NCBI GenBank assembly: GCA_964540965.1
Contig: CAZIOT010000017.1
Coordinates: 32,250 to 96,249, forward strand
Source: JADYZU01 sp964540965
Lineage (GTDB): Bacteria > Pseudomonadota > Alphaproteobacteria > Rhodobacterales > Rhodobacteraceae
Direction of reading: 5' to 3'
Length of the DNA: 64,000 nucleotides
Shown here: piece after piece, positions 39,258-47,107 of the stretch
Layout: each line of letters opens with the position of its first letter
How positions within the stretch are numbered: position 1 is the first letter of the stretch
Made by a program: the position numbers and the translations under genes
Notes under the pieces: generated by a model
The model's input: the letters and a program-made list of their open reading frames with translations, nothing else
The model's database searches: none
Told to the model about the DNA's origin: nothing

Positions 39258-40013
39258 ATGTTCAACCTCGCCCCTGTGCCCGTTCCCGACCTTTCCGGGC
39301 GGGTGATCCTTGTCACCGGCGCCGGGCGCGGCATCGGCGCGGCGCTGGTCCGGCTGCTGGTCGACCGCGGCGCCAGCGTTTTTGCGGGTTTCTACGGCGC
39401 GGCGGACATGGAGGCGCTGAAGGGCGCGATCACCTTCCCGCTCGACGTTACCGACAGCGCCAGTGTCGCCGCGGCCGTGGCGCAGGTGACGGCATTCGGC
39501 GGCCGGCTGGACGTCCTGGTGAACAATGCCGGCATCATCGCCCCCATCGGCCACCTGGAACACCTGACCTCTGATTCGCTGCTGCCGGCGTTCGAGGTCA
39601 ACGTGATCGGCCTGCACCGGATGACCGTCGCCTGCCTGCCGCTGCTCAAGGCCTCGCAGGGGCTGGTGCTGAACGCCGGCACCGGCGCCGCGACCACCGC
39701 GATGGAGGGCTGGACCGCCTATTGCACCTCAAAGGCCGCGGCGCGGATGATGTCGCTGATGATGGACAAGGAGCTGGGCCCGCAAGGCGTGCGCACCGTG
39801 TTCTGCGGCATCCCGCCGACCGACACCATGATGCAGGGCGAAATCCGCGGCGCCGGCCTGAACCCGATCAGCCAGATCCCGCAAGGCGATCTGGTGCACC
39901 CCGATGTGCCGGCCAGCGTTCTGGCCTGGATCGCCTCTTCTGCCGGGCGCGGCCTGAACGAGGTGCTGGTCGATGTGCGCGACGACCGTTTCAAGGCGAT
40001 GATGGGCGTTTGA
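39258..40013 (+). CDS. Short-chain dehydrogenase/reductase
   Basis: A 251-residue classical SDR. The nucleotide motif is TGAGRGIG at 20-27, NNAG at 89-92 and the catalytic Y155/K159 in YCTSK; the usual serine appears as T142. It is transcribed away from the sugar operon with a shared operator and so probably performs an oxidation in the same pathway, for instance of the sugar or a hydroxy-acid intermediate. The start is the ATG at 39258. Confidence 0.87.
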   Translation: MFNLAPVPVPDLSGRVILVTGAGRGIGAALVRLLVDRGASVFAGFYGAADMEALKGAITFPLDVTDSASVAAAVAQVTAFGGRLDVLVNNAGIIAPIGHLEHLTSDSLLPAFEVNVIGLHRMTVACLPLLKASQGLVLNAGTGAATTAMEGWTAYCTSKAAARMMSLMMDKELGPQGVRTVFCGIPPTDTMMQGEIRGAGLNPISQIPQGDLVHPDVPASVLAWIASSAGRGLNEVLVDVRDDRFKAMMGV

Positions 40014-40200
40014 CCGCCCTGCGACGGAACGCGCAGGCCCGCGCGTAGAATTCTGTAGGATTCCGGACACGTCAGTCCTATCCTCATGCCATCCCCGGAC
40101 GGACTCATTCACGGCCCGGGACCGGATTTCGCCGCCTGTGGGAGAGCGGGCGGCACATTGGATTGGCAGGGCCGGATTCGCGGATCAGGGGATTTGGATC

Positions 40201-40782
40201 ATGTTCTATCGTGACGACCGTCTCGCGCTTTTCATAGACGGGGCAAACCTTTACGCGGCGGGCAAAAGCCTCGGCTTCGACATCGACTACAAGCTTTTGC
40301 GCGCCGAATTCCTGCGCCGGGGCAAGCTGGTCCGGGCCTTCTACTATACCGCGCTGCTGGAAAACGACGAATATTCGCCGATCCGGCCGCTGGTCGACTG
40401 GCTGCACTACAACGGTTTCACCATGCGCACGAAGGCGGCCAAGGAATACACCGACAGCCAGGGCCGGCGTAAGGTCAAGGGCAACATGGACATCGAACTT
40501 GCCGTCGATGCGCTGGAACTTGCCGGGCATATCGACCACATGGTGCTGTTTTCCGGCGACGGCGATTTCCGCCCGCTGATCGAGGCGGTGCAGCGCCGTG
40601 GCGTCCGCGTCTCGGTCGTCTCGACCATCCGCAGCCAGCCGCCGATGATTTCCGACGACCTGCGCCGGCAGGCCGACAATTTCATCGAACTGGACGAGTT
40701 GCGCGAGGTCATCGGCCGGCCGCCGCGCGAAGGCCGCCCGCCGCTCATGCAGCGCGAGGAAACCGCCGCCGGCAGCGAATGA
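40201..40782 (+). CDS. NYN-domain (LabA/DUF88) protein
   Basis: A 193-residue protein of the NYN/PIN-like nuclease fold. The metal-binding acidic residues are seen in FIDGANLY (D13), KGNMDIELAVDA, and LFSGDGDFRPL. Such proteins are putative ribonucleases; the target is unknown. The start is the ATG at 40201 and the frame is open from 40138. Highly conserved in alphaproteobacteria, here followed by a terminator. Confidence 0.87.
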   Translation: MFYRDDRLALFIDGANLYAAGKSLGFDIDYKLLRAEFLRRGKLVRAFYYTALLENDEYSPIRPLVDWLHYNGFTMRTKAAKEYTDSQGRRKVKGNMDIELAVDALELAGHIDHMVLFSGDGDFRPLIEAVQRRGVRVSVVSTIRSQPPMISDDLRRQADNFIELDELREVIGRPPREGRPPLMQREETAAGSE

Positions 40783-40787
40783 CGTGA

Positions 40788-40811
40788 AAAGGGGGCCGTG
40801 AAGCCCCCTTT
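40788..40811. terminator. Bidirectional terminator between the NYN gene and hemA
   Basis: AAAGGGGGC (40788-40796) pairs with GCCCCCTTT (40803-40811) around a 6-base loop. A-run and T-run sides make it usable on either strand: on the minus strand it ends in CCCCCTTTTC. It lies 6 bases after the NYN stop and about 50 bases after the end of hemA. Confidence 0.75.
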
Positions 40812-40860
40812 CCCGCCGTCCCGACACGTCTTCCCCCCGCATCGAGGGACGGCTGTCCGG

Positions 40861-42084
40861 CTATTCGGCAGCCTCGCGGCGCCGTGCCAGATGACATTGC
40901 GACCAGAGCGCGCCCAGCGCCCCCACCAGTTGCGCCACATCCTCGGCCGAATGCACCGGCGAAGGGGTGATGCGCAGCCGCTCGGTGCCCTTCGGCACGG
41001 TCGGATAGTTGATCGGCTGGATATAGACGCCGAAGCGGTCCAGCAGCATGTCCGAGATCCATTTGCACTTCATGGCATCGCCGACCATCACCGGGATGAT
41101 GTGGCTGGGGTTCGGCAGATGCGGAATGCCCAGCGCGTCAAGCCTTGTCCTGACTTCGGCGACGCGGGCTTGTTGCGCCGCGCGTTCGGCGCCCGACGCC
41201 TTGAGATGGCGGACCGCGGCCAGCGCGCCCGCGGCCACCGCCGGCGGCAGCGCCGTGGTGAAGATGAAACCGCTGGCGAAAGAGCGGACGAAATCGACCA
41301 GCGCGGCCGAGGCGGCGATATAGCCGCCCATGACGCCGAACGCCTTGCCCAGGGTGCCCTCGATCACCGTCAGGCGGTGCATCAGCCCCTCGCGTTCGGC
41401 AACGCCGCCGCCGCGCGGGCCGTACATGCCGACCGCATGCACCTCGTCCAGATAGGTCATGGCGTGGTAACGTTCGGCCAGATCGCAGATTTCGGCGATG
41501 GGGGCGATGTCGCCGTCCATCGAATAGACCGATTCAAAGGCGATCAGCTTTGGCGCATTGGCCGGCAGTTCGCGCAGCCTGGCTTCGAGATCGGCAAGGT
41601 CGTTGTGTTTCCACACCACATATTTCGCGCGGGAATGACGGATGCCCTCGATCATGCTGGCGTGGTTCAGCGCGTCGGACAGGATGACGAGCCCCGGAAT
41701 GCGCGCACCCAGCGTCCCGAGCGTTGCCCAGTTCGACACATAGCCCGAGGTGAAGATCAGCGCCGCTTCCTTGCCGTGCAGATCGGCAAGCTCGGCCTCC
41801 AGAGCAACATGCGCGTGGGTGGTGCCCGAGATGTTGCGGGTGCCGCCGGCGCCGGCGCCGACCCGGTCCACCGCCTCATGCATCGCGGCAAGGACGGCCG
41901 GATGCTGGCCCATGCCCAGATAGTCGTTCGAACACCAGATCGTCACCGGCCGCTCGGCATCGCCCTTGCGGTTCACCGCCGCCGGAAAGGCACCGCGCTT
42001 GCGCTCCAGATCGGCAAAGACCCGGTAATTGCCATCCGCCTTCAGCCTGTCGAGTTCGCCGCTGAAGAAGGCTTCGTAGTTCAT
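40861..42084 (-). CDS. hemA: 5-aminolevulinate synthase
   Basis: A 407-residue PLP enzyme that condenses glycine and succinyl-CoA to aminolevulinate, the first step of tetrapyrrole synthesis. Key features are SNDYLGMGQHP, GTRNISGTTHAH, DEVHAVGMYGP and the PLP lysine K247 in EGTLGKAFGVMGG. Some relatives (Rhodobacter) have two isozymes, hemA and hemT; a regulator gene immediately upstream fits a separately controlled copy. The start is the ATG at 42084. The C-terminal tail ends in ARRREAAE. Confidence 0.96.
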   Translation of the reverse strand: MNYEAFFSGELDRLKADGNYRVFADLERKRGAFPAAVNRKGDAERPVTIWCSNDYLGMGQHPAVLAAMHEAVDRVGAGAGGTRNISGTTHAHVALEAELADLHGKEAALIFTSGYVSNWATLGTLGARIPGLVILSDALNHASMIEGIRHSRAKYVVWKHNDLADLEARLRELPANAPKLIAFESVYSMDGDIAPIAEICDLAERYHAMTYLDEVHAVGMYGPRGGGVAEREGLMHRLTVIEGTLGKAFGVMGGYIAASAALVDFVRSFASGFIFTTALPPAVAAGALAAVRHLKASGAERAAQQARVAEVRTRLDALGIPHLPNPSHIIPVMVGDAMKCKWISDMLLDRFGVYIQPINYPTVPKGTERLRITPSPVHSAEDVAQLVGALGALWSQCHLARRREAAE

Positions 42085-42124
42085 CGTTCCGGTCCCGGCG
42101 TCGTTCGTCGCACCGGAAATGCCA

Positions 42125-42140
42125 TGCGAAGTGCCTGCCG
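42125..42140 (-). promoter_or_regulatory. Sigma-54-like promoter element before hemA
   Basis: On the minus strand, CGGCAGGCACTTCGCA has the GG and GC at the -24/-12 positions (GG, 10 bases, GC) and matches 9 of 12 conserved positions of TGGCACG-N4-TTGCW. It lies about 41 bases upstream of the ATG. The neighbouring regulator lacks the GAFTGA loop needed to contact sigma-54, so this may be coincidental. Confidence 0.35.
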
Positions 42141-42143
42141 ACT

Positions 42144-42157
42144 TTGATTCAGGTCAA
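42144..42157. promoter_or_regulatory. FNR/FnrL-like box upstream of hemA
   Basis: TTGAT TCAG GTCAA on the plus strand differs at one position from the FNR/FnrL consensus TTGAT-N4-ATCAA. It overlaps the stop codon of the upstream regulator gene and is centred about 66 bases before the hemA ATG. Oxygen control of aminolevulinate synthase by FnrL is known in Rhodobacter, so the site is plausible. Confidence 0.55.
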
Positions 42158-43767
42158 GCAGGGTCGCGTTTTGCGCCCAGGCGATAGGAAAGCTGCGCCC
42201 GGCTGATGCCCAGAAGCCGGGCCGCGGCCGAAAGGTTGCCGCCGGTGCGGGCGACGGCGGCATCGTAGATCTGGCGCTCGATCTCTTCGAGCGCGATGCC
42301 GTCGCCGGCAAGGGCGCCATCAAGCCAGCCGGCAAAGCCGCCGGGCGCCGGCACCGCCACCGCTGGCCGGCCGATCCGGGCGATGGCGCGGCGCAGCGCC
42401 GCCGCGCCCAGCGCCCGCCCGGCCTCGGCCTCGACCAGGGCGGCCATCAACACCGCGCGCATTTCCGGCAGGTTGCCCGGCCAGTCATGCGCCGCCACCA
42501 CCTGCCGCGCCTCGGCATCCAGCACCGTGCCCGCGGCGCCCATGCGGTCGACCAGCGCGGGCAGCAGCGCCTCGGCTAGGGGGCCGCGGTCGGCGGGGCG
42601 GTCGGCAAGGCCCGGCAGTTCCACCGGCGCCACCGCCAGCGCATAGCGCAGCGCCGGCATCAGCCGTTCGTCCTGCACCAGCGCCGCCGCCGGCAGCCCG
42701 GTCAGCGCCACCAGCCGCAGCCCGCCCAGGGCCAGCGTCTCGTCCAGTTCGCGCACCAGCGTCTGTTGCACCGCGGGCGCCAGCCGTTCGATGTCGTCGA
42801 TGACCAGCGTTTCCGGCGCCGTCCGCCGCCGTCCGCGCCCACTTTCGGGCAGCAGGTCCGCCAGCGCCTCGGGCGTCAGGGTGTCGGCGGCGACGCGGCG
42901 CAGGCCGGCCTGCGCCACCTGCGCCGCGCGGTGAAGATGGCGCGCGGCGCGGAACCGCCCCGACCCCGCCGGCCCGCAGATCAGCACCGGCAGCGCGGTC
43001 TGCGCGAGCCGGCCCAGCTGGCCGGCCACCGGCGCCAGCAACAGCCGGTCAAAGGTGGTCATCCCGGCTTCGAGGCCGCGCGCCAGCGCCTGCCTGCGCG
43101 CCGGCACCGCAGCGTCATCGACGCGGGCGATACGGTCGCGGAACAGCATCACCTCGGGGTCTTGCGGCCCCCAGACCTCGGCCGGCTTGCCGACGACGCG
43201 GCAGCAGCGATGGCCCTCGGCGGCGCATTCGACCTCTTTGTAGACGATCAGCGTATCGAAGAATTCGGTTGCATAGCCCGAGGCATAGCCAAGCTGCGTC
43301 CAGCACACCGGCTCGGATGTGGTGATGTGCTGGCGCCGGAAATCCGCCGCCTCGACCGAATCGTGCCAGAGGAAATCGCCGGAAAACCGCTTCTTGCGGA
43401 AGTCGAAGTCGTTGTGGACGGTTTCCACCCGCACCACGCCGGAAAACGTGTGCAGCCGCGGCCCGGCGGTAAAGGCATCGCCGATCGACAGGTTCGGCCA
43501 GGCAGAACGGATGAACCGCGCATCGGCCTGCCCGGACAGGAATCCCAGACGGATCAGGAACACCCGCGCCTCGTCGCGACCCAGAAGCCGGGTCAGTTCG
43601 CGCCGCATCTCGTGGTTCACCGCGGCGCGCTGGATCACCAGCCGGTCGCCATGCAGGCGGATGGTGCCGTCGGACGGATTGAACACAAGGCTTTGCAGGA
43701 GTTCCCGCACCGTGGGCTTGCCGCCGCGGTCCAGAAGTGCGGACGATTCGAGCGACGGTCGCAGCAT
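42154..43767 (-). CDS. V4R-domain AAA+/Fis-type regulator, degenerate ATPase
   Basis: A 537-residue protein with the layout of XylR/DmpR regulators: an XylR_N-like region (about 20-120), a V4R domain (about 140-205, with cysteines C155, C181, C188, C189), an AAA+ region (about 240-465) and a C-terminal Fis-type helix-turn-helix (GGNLSAAARLLGISRAQLSYRL). The Walker A position is GPAGSGRF (265-272), without the lysine, and only about 50 residues separate it from Walker B LVIDDIERL (321-329), so the GAFTGA loop is missing. It precedes hemA by 69 bases and probably regulates it. Confidence 0.8.
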   Translation of the reverse strand: MLRPSLESSALLDRGGKPTVRELLQSLVFNPSDGTIRLHGDRLVIQRAAVNHEMRRELTRLLGRDEARVFLIRLGFLSGQADARFIRSAWPNLSIGDAFTAGPRLHTFSGVVRVETVHNDFDFRKKRFSGDFLWHDSVEAADFRRQHITTSEPVCWTQLGYASGYATEFFDTLIVYKEVECAAEGHRCCRVVGKPAEVWGPQDPEVMLFRDRIARVDDAAVPARRQALARGLEAGMTTFDRLLLAPVAGQLGRLAQTALPVLICGPAGSGRFRAARHLHRAAQVAQAGLRRVAADTLTPEALADLLPESGRGRRRTAPETLVIDDIERLAPAVQQTLVRELDETLALGGLRLVALTGLPAAALVQDERLMPALRYALAVAPVELPGLADRPADRGPLAEALLPALVDRMGAAGTVLDAEARQVVAAHDWPGNLPEMRAVLMAALVEAEAGRALGAAALRRAIARIGRPAVAVPAPGGFAGWLDGALAGDGIALEEIERQIYDAAVARTGGNLSAAARLLGISRAQLSYRLGAKRDPA

Positions 43768-43827
43768 CGCTTTCCCCCCTGCCGGTGCCCTGCCCTTGTC
43801 GGCGCAGGCCGGCAGGTTGGACCGGCT

Positions 43828-43843
43828 TTGATGATTTCGTCAA
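43828..43843. promoter_or_regulatory. TTGAT/GTCAA inverted repeat upstream of the V4R regulator
   Basis: TTGAT and GTCAA are separated by 6 bases (GATTTC), 61 to 76 bases before the regulator's ATG. The half-sites equal those at 42144-42157, but the spacing differs from the FNR pattern. It could be an operator for the regulator itself or an FNR variant. Confidence 0.35.
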
Positions 43844-44093
43844 CAGGCTTGCCGGATTTCAGAAAGACTTGCGCAAGGGACAGGTCGGGCCGCCTGCGTG
43901 TCATCACAATCAACTCATTGTTATAAAACAATTTCCGCTCCAACTTCATCGGCCGCGCAATTCTGTTTCAACGCGCATTTGACAGGCTTGGGGCCGACCA
44001 TCCTATCCTTTCCCCACAACGGCGGCTTCTGGGAGGGAGCCCGGCGGTTCAGGCAAGGTATGTCGTCGTGCCCGGGATGTTCCTGGGCCCAAA

Positions 44094-44116
44094 AGGCAAA
44101 TCCCCGCGATTTGCCT
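44094..44116 (+). promoter_or_regulatory. Leader hairpin before the ABC-importer operon
   Basis: AGGCAAATC (44094-44102) pairs with GATTTGCCT (44108-44116) over a CCCGC loop. It lies about 48 bases before the ATG of the first gene. With no U-tract, an mRNA-stability or translational role is more likely than termination. No riboswitch class is recognisable. Confidence 0.4.
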
Positions 44117-44163
44117 GATGGCTGTGCCATGCCGAAGAACCGCCCGAACGGGAGGAAGGTTTC

Positions 44164-44982
44164 ATGGCGTCTCTGCAAGAGATGTTCGACGTGCGCGGTC
44201 TTTCGGTGATCGTCACCGGCGGTGCCAGCGGCATCGGCCGCGCCTATGCCGAGGTGATGGCCGAACATGGCGCCCGCGTCTGCATCTTTGACGTGAACCC
44301 GGCGACGACCGATGCCGTCTGCGCCGCGATCACCGCCGCCGGCGGCGATTGCTGGGGCCAGATCGTCGACGTGTCCGACCGGCCGGCGATGGCCGCCGGT
44401 TTCGACAAGGTGGCCGCGAAACATGGCCGCATCGACGTGGTGTTCGCCAATGCCGGCATCGACCCCGGCCCCGGTTTCCTGACCCCCGAAGGCGAGGGCA
44501 ACCCCGATGGCGCCATCGAGAACATCCCCGACGACCAGTGGGACCGCGGCATCGAACTGAACCTGACCTCGGTCTATACCACGGTCAAGAACGCCGTGCG
44601 CCACATGAAGCCGGCGGGCGGCGGCCGGATCATCGTCACCTCGTCGATCGCCTCGATGATCAACGAAAGCATCGTCGGCACCTCGTACATGCCGGCCAAG
44701 GCGGGGGTGGACCACTTTGTCCGGCACATGGGGATGGAACTGGGCGCCTATGGCATCCTGATCAATTCGATCAACCCCGGCCCCTTCATGACCAATATCG
44801 CCGGCGGCCGGCTCAAGAACCCCGCCGACCGCAAGGCGTTCGAGGAACAGTCGCTGATCGGCCGCATCGGCGATGTCGAGGATATCAAGGGCCTTGCGCT
44901 GTATCTGGCCGCGCCCTGTTCGGCCTATGTCACCGCTTCCGCCTTTGTCATCGACGGCGGCGCGCTGCGGCGACTCACCTAA
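44164..44982 (+). CDS. Short-chain dehydrogenase/reductase
   Basis: A 272-residue classical SDR with TGGASGIG at 18-25, FANAGID at 94-100 and catalytic Y175/K179 in YMPAK. The internal ATPEGEGNPDG-like loop (about 106-117) is longer than usual. First gene of an eight-gene operon with an importer, an alcohol dehydrogenase and a hydrolase. Start ATG at 44164 with GGGAGGAAGG upstream. The substrate is unknown. Confidence 0.87.
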   Translation: MASLQEMFDVRGLSVIVTGGASGIGRAYAEVMAEHGARVCIFDVNPATTDAVCAAITAAGGDCWGQIVDVSDRPAMAAGFDKVAAKHGRIDVVFANAGIDPGPGFLTPEGEGNPDGAIENIPDDQWDRGIELNLTSVYTTVKNAVRHMKPAGGGRIIVTSSIASMINESIVGTSYMPAKAGVDHFVRHMGMELGAYGILINSINPGPFMTNIAGGRLKNPADRKAFEEQSLIGRIGDVEDIKGLALYLAAPCSAYVTASAFVIDGGALRRLT

Positions 44983-45052
44983 GACCTGCCGCCGGCGCAG
45001 AGGAGGCGACGGCGGAACAACCGGCAAGACTGGAATCCAAAGGGAGGAACCC

Positions 45053-46357
45053 ATGACCATTCGCAAGTCCCCGTTCGGCGGCCCGACCTCGCGCCGTTCG
45101 GTTCTCAAGGGCATCGGCGCCGGCGTCGCCGCCTCGGCCCTGTCGGCGCCGATGATCGCCCGCGCGCAAAGTGCCGGCACGATCAAGATCGGCTTCGTCA
45201 CCCCCGCCACCGGCCCGCTGGCCCTGTTCGGTGAAACCGATGGCTGGGCGACGCAGAAGGTGCAGGAAATGCTGGCCGATGGCCTCGACACCGCGGCCGG
45301 CCACTATGACGTGGAGATCCTGGTCCGCGACGGCCAGTCCGACCCGAACCGCGCCGCCGAAGTCGCCGGCGACCTGATCCTGAACGACGAAGTCCACATC
45401 ATCGCCCCCTCGGCCACCACCGACACCGTGTCGCCGGTCGCCGATCAGGCGGAACTCTATGAATGCCCGTGCATTTCCACCGGCGCGCCCTGGCAGGCGG
45501 TGATCTTTCCCCGCGGCGGGGCGGAAAACCCGTTCAACTGGACCTACCACTATTTCTGGGGGCTGGACGAGGCGCTGAACACCTTTGTCGGCCTGTGGAA
45601 CAGCCTTGAGACCAACAAGAAGGTCGGCATGCTGTTCCCGCAGAACGCGGATGGCGAGACCTGGGGCAATGACGACTACGGCCTGCCGGCGCCGACCCGT
45701 GCCGCCGGCTATGAGGTGACGGTGCCCGGCTACTTCCAGCCGCGGACCAACGACTACACCTCGCAGATCAATGCCTTCAAGGAAGCGGGTGCCGATATCG
45801 TCGGCGGCATCACCTATGTGGACGACTTCCGCACCTTCGTGAACCAGTGCGCGCAGCAGGGGTTCAAGCCCAAGGCGATGACCGTCGCCGCCGCCCTCCT
45901 GTTCCCGAGCGGGGTCGAGGCGCTGGGCCCCCTTGGCGAAGGCATGTCGTCCGAAGTCTGGTGGACCCCGGCCTTCCCGTTCCCGTCGACGCTGACCGGC
46001 CAGGTCGGCCGCGAGATCGCCGACGCCTGGGAGGCCGAGACCGGCCGGCAATGGACGCAGCCGCTCGGCTATTCCCATTCGATCTGGGAAGTGGTGATCG
46101 ACATCCTCAAGCGTTCGGCCAACCCGCTGGACCGCACCGCCAACCGCGACGCGATGGTGGCGACCAACCTGCAAACCGTCTGCGGCAACGTCTCGTTCGG
46201 CGCCGGCCCGCATCCCAACGTCTGCACCATGCCGATCTTCGGCGGCCAGTGGGTCAAGGGCGAGAAGTGGATGTATGACCTCAAGATCGTCGACAATTCG
46301 GTCAACCAGCTGTTCGAACCGGAACAGGCGTTGGTGCCGATGCCCTGGTCGGCATAA
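45053..46357 (+). CDS. ABC transporter substrate-binding protein (LivK-like, Tat-exported)
   Basis: A 434-residue type I binding protein of the branched-chain amino acid/amide class. The N-terminus has a twin-arginine signal (SRRSVLKGIGAGVAASALS), with mature sequence beginning near ARAQSAGTIKIGFVTP. It includes GPLALFGETDGWA and VRDGQSDPNRAAEVAGDLI, characteristic of the Peripla_BP_6 family. The start is the ATG at 45053 behind AGGGAGG. The ligand is unknown; the adjacent dehydrogenases suggest an alcohol, diol or similar compound rather than an amino acid. Confidence 0.87.
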   Translation: MTIRKSPFGGPTSRRSVLKGIGAGVAASALSAPMIARAQSAGTIKIGFVTPATGPLALFGETDGWATQKVQEMLADGLDTAAGHYDVEILVRDGQSDPNRAAEVAGDLILNDEVHIIAPSATTDTVSPVADQAELYECPCISTGAPWQAVIFPRGGAENPFNWTYHYFWGLDEALNTFVGLWNSLETNKKVGMLFPQNADGETWGNDDYGLPAPTRAAGYEVTVPGYFQPRTNDYTSQINAFKEAGADIVGGITYVDDFRTFVNQCAQQGFKPKAMTVAAALLFPSGVEALGPLGEGMSSEVWWTPAFPFPSTLTGQVGREIADAWEAETGRQWTQPLGYSHSIWEVVIDILKRSANPLDRTANRDAMVATNLQTVCGNVSFGAGPHPNVCTMPIFGGQWVKGEKWMYDLKIVDNSVNQLFEPEQALVPMPWSA

Positions 46358-46378
46358 GGCATGTCGGGGAAGGCACCG

Positions 46379-47107
46379 ATGGACCAACAGGTTCTTCTTT
46401 CGGCGCAGGGCCTGGGCAAGTCCTTTGGTGCCTTCCGCGTCCTGAACGAGGTCGGCTTCGAGGTGAGGGCGGGCGAGGTACTGGGCATCCTCGGCCCGAA
46501 CGGCGCGGGGAAAACCACGCTGTTCAACCTCATCTCGGGCGACCTGCGCAACGATCAGGGGTCGATGACCTTTGCCGGGCAGGCGATGAAGGGCGAAAGA
46601 CCCTATCGCCGCTGCCAGATGGGCATCGGCCGCACCTATCAGATCCCGCGGCCCTATGGCGGGATGACCACCTTTGAAAACCTGCTTGTCGCCGCCACCT
46701 TCGGTGGCGGCAGGTCGGAAAAGGACAGCTATGCCTTTTGCGCGCAGGTGCTGGCCGATTGCGAACTGGCCGACAAGGCCAACAAGATGGCCGGATCGCT
46801 TACCCTGCTTGACCGCAAGCGGCTGGAACTGGCCCGCGCGCTGGCGTCCGACCCGAAACTGCTGCTGCTGGACGAAATCGCCGGCGGCCTGACCGACGAA
46901 GAGGGCAAGGATCTGGTCGCCCTGATCCGCCGCATCCGCGACCGCGGCGTCACCATCGTCTGGATCGAACATGTCCTGCACGCGCTTCTGGCCGTCGCCG
47001 ACCGGATCATGGTGCTGAACTTTGGCGAAAAGATCGCCGAGGGGCTGCCGCAGGACATCATCAACGACCCCGAGGTGAAACGGGTCTACATGGGGATCGA
47101 GGCATGA
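46379..47107 (+). CDS. ABC transporter ATP-binding protein (LivG-like)
   Basis: A 242-residue ATPase with Walker A GPNGAGKTT and Walker B LLLLDEIAGGL. The ABC signature position reads SLTLLDRKRLELARAL, lacking the usual LSGGQ, as in many LivG proteins. The IGRTYQIPRPYGGMTTFENLL stretch is typical. I chose the ATG at 46379, which has GGAAGG upstream; the ATG at 46361 has a poorly placed one. Overlaps the next gene by ATGA. Confidence 0.9.
   Translation: MDQQVLLSAQGLGKSFGAFRVLNEVGFEVRAGEVLGILGPNGAGKTTLFNLISGDLRNDQGSMTFAGQAMKGERPYRRCQMGIGRTYQIPRPYGGMTTFENLLVAATFGGGRSEKDSYAFCAQVLADCELADKANKMAGSLTLLDRKRLELARALASDPKLLLLDEIAGGLTDEEGKDLVALIRRIRDRGVTIVWIEHVLHALLAVADRIMVLNFGEKIAEGLPQDIINDPEVKRVYMGIEA

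Larger units (their letters stand above)
43768..44163. other. 396-base divergent regulatory region
   Basis: Holds the start regions of the V4R regulator (minus) and the ABC-importer operon (plus) and no convincing gene. It includes an inverted repeat at 43828-43843, a small A/T-rich palindrome ATTGTT/AACAAT at 43917-43932, a TTGACA at 43979-43984 with TATCCT at 44004-44009 (19-base spacing, weak promoter candidate), and the hairpin at 44094-44116. The part around 43900-43980 is A/T-richer than its surroundings. Confidence 0.6.

Noticed and set aside
42125..42140. A firm sigma-54 promoter for hemA
   Set aside because: Three of twelve conserved positions differ and the adjacent AAA+ protein lacks the GAFTGA loop, so I list it only as a weak element.
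43635..43949. A 104-codon minus-strand frame overlapping the 5' part of the V4R regulator
   Set aside because: Its first 50 residues look protein-like, but the remainder is out of frame with the clearly coding regulator.
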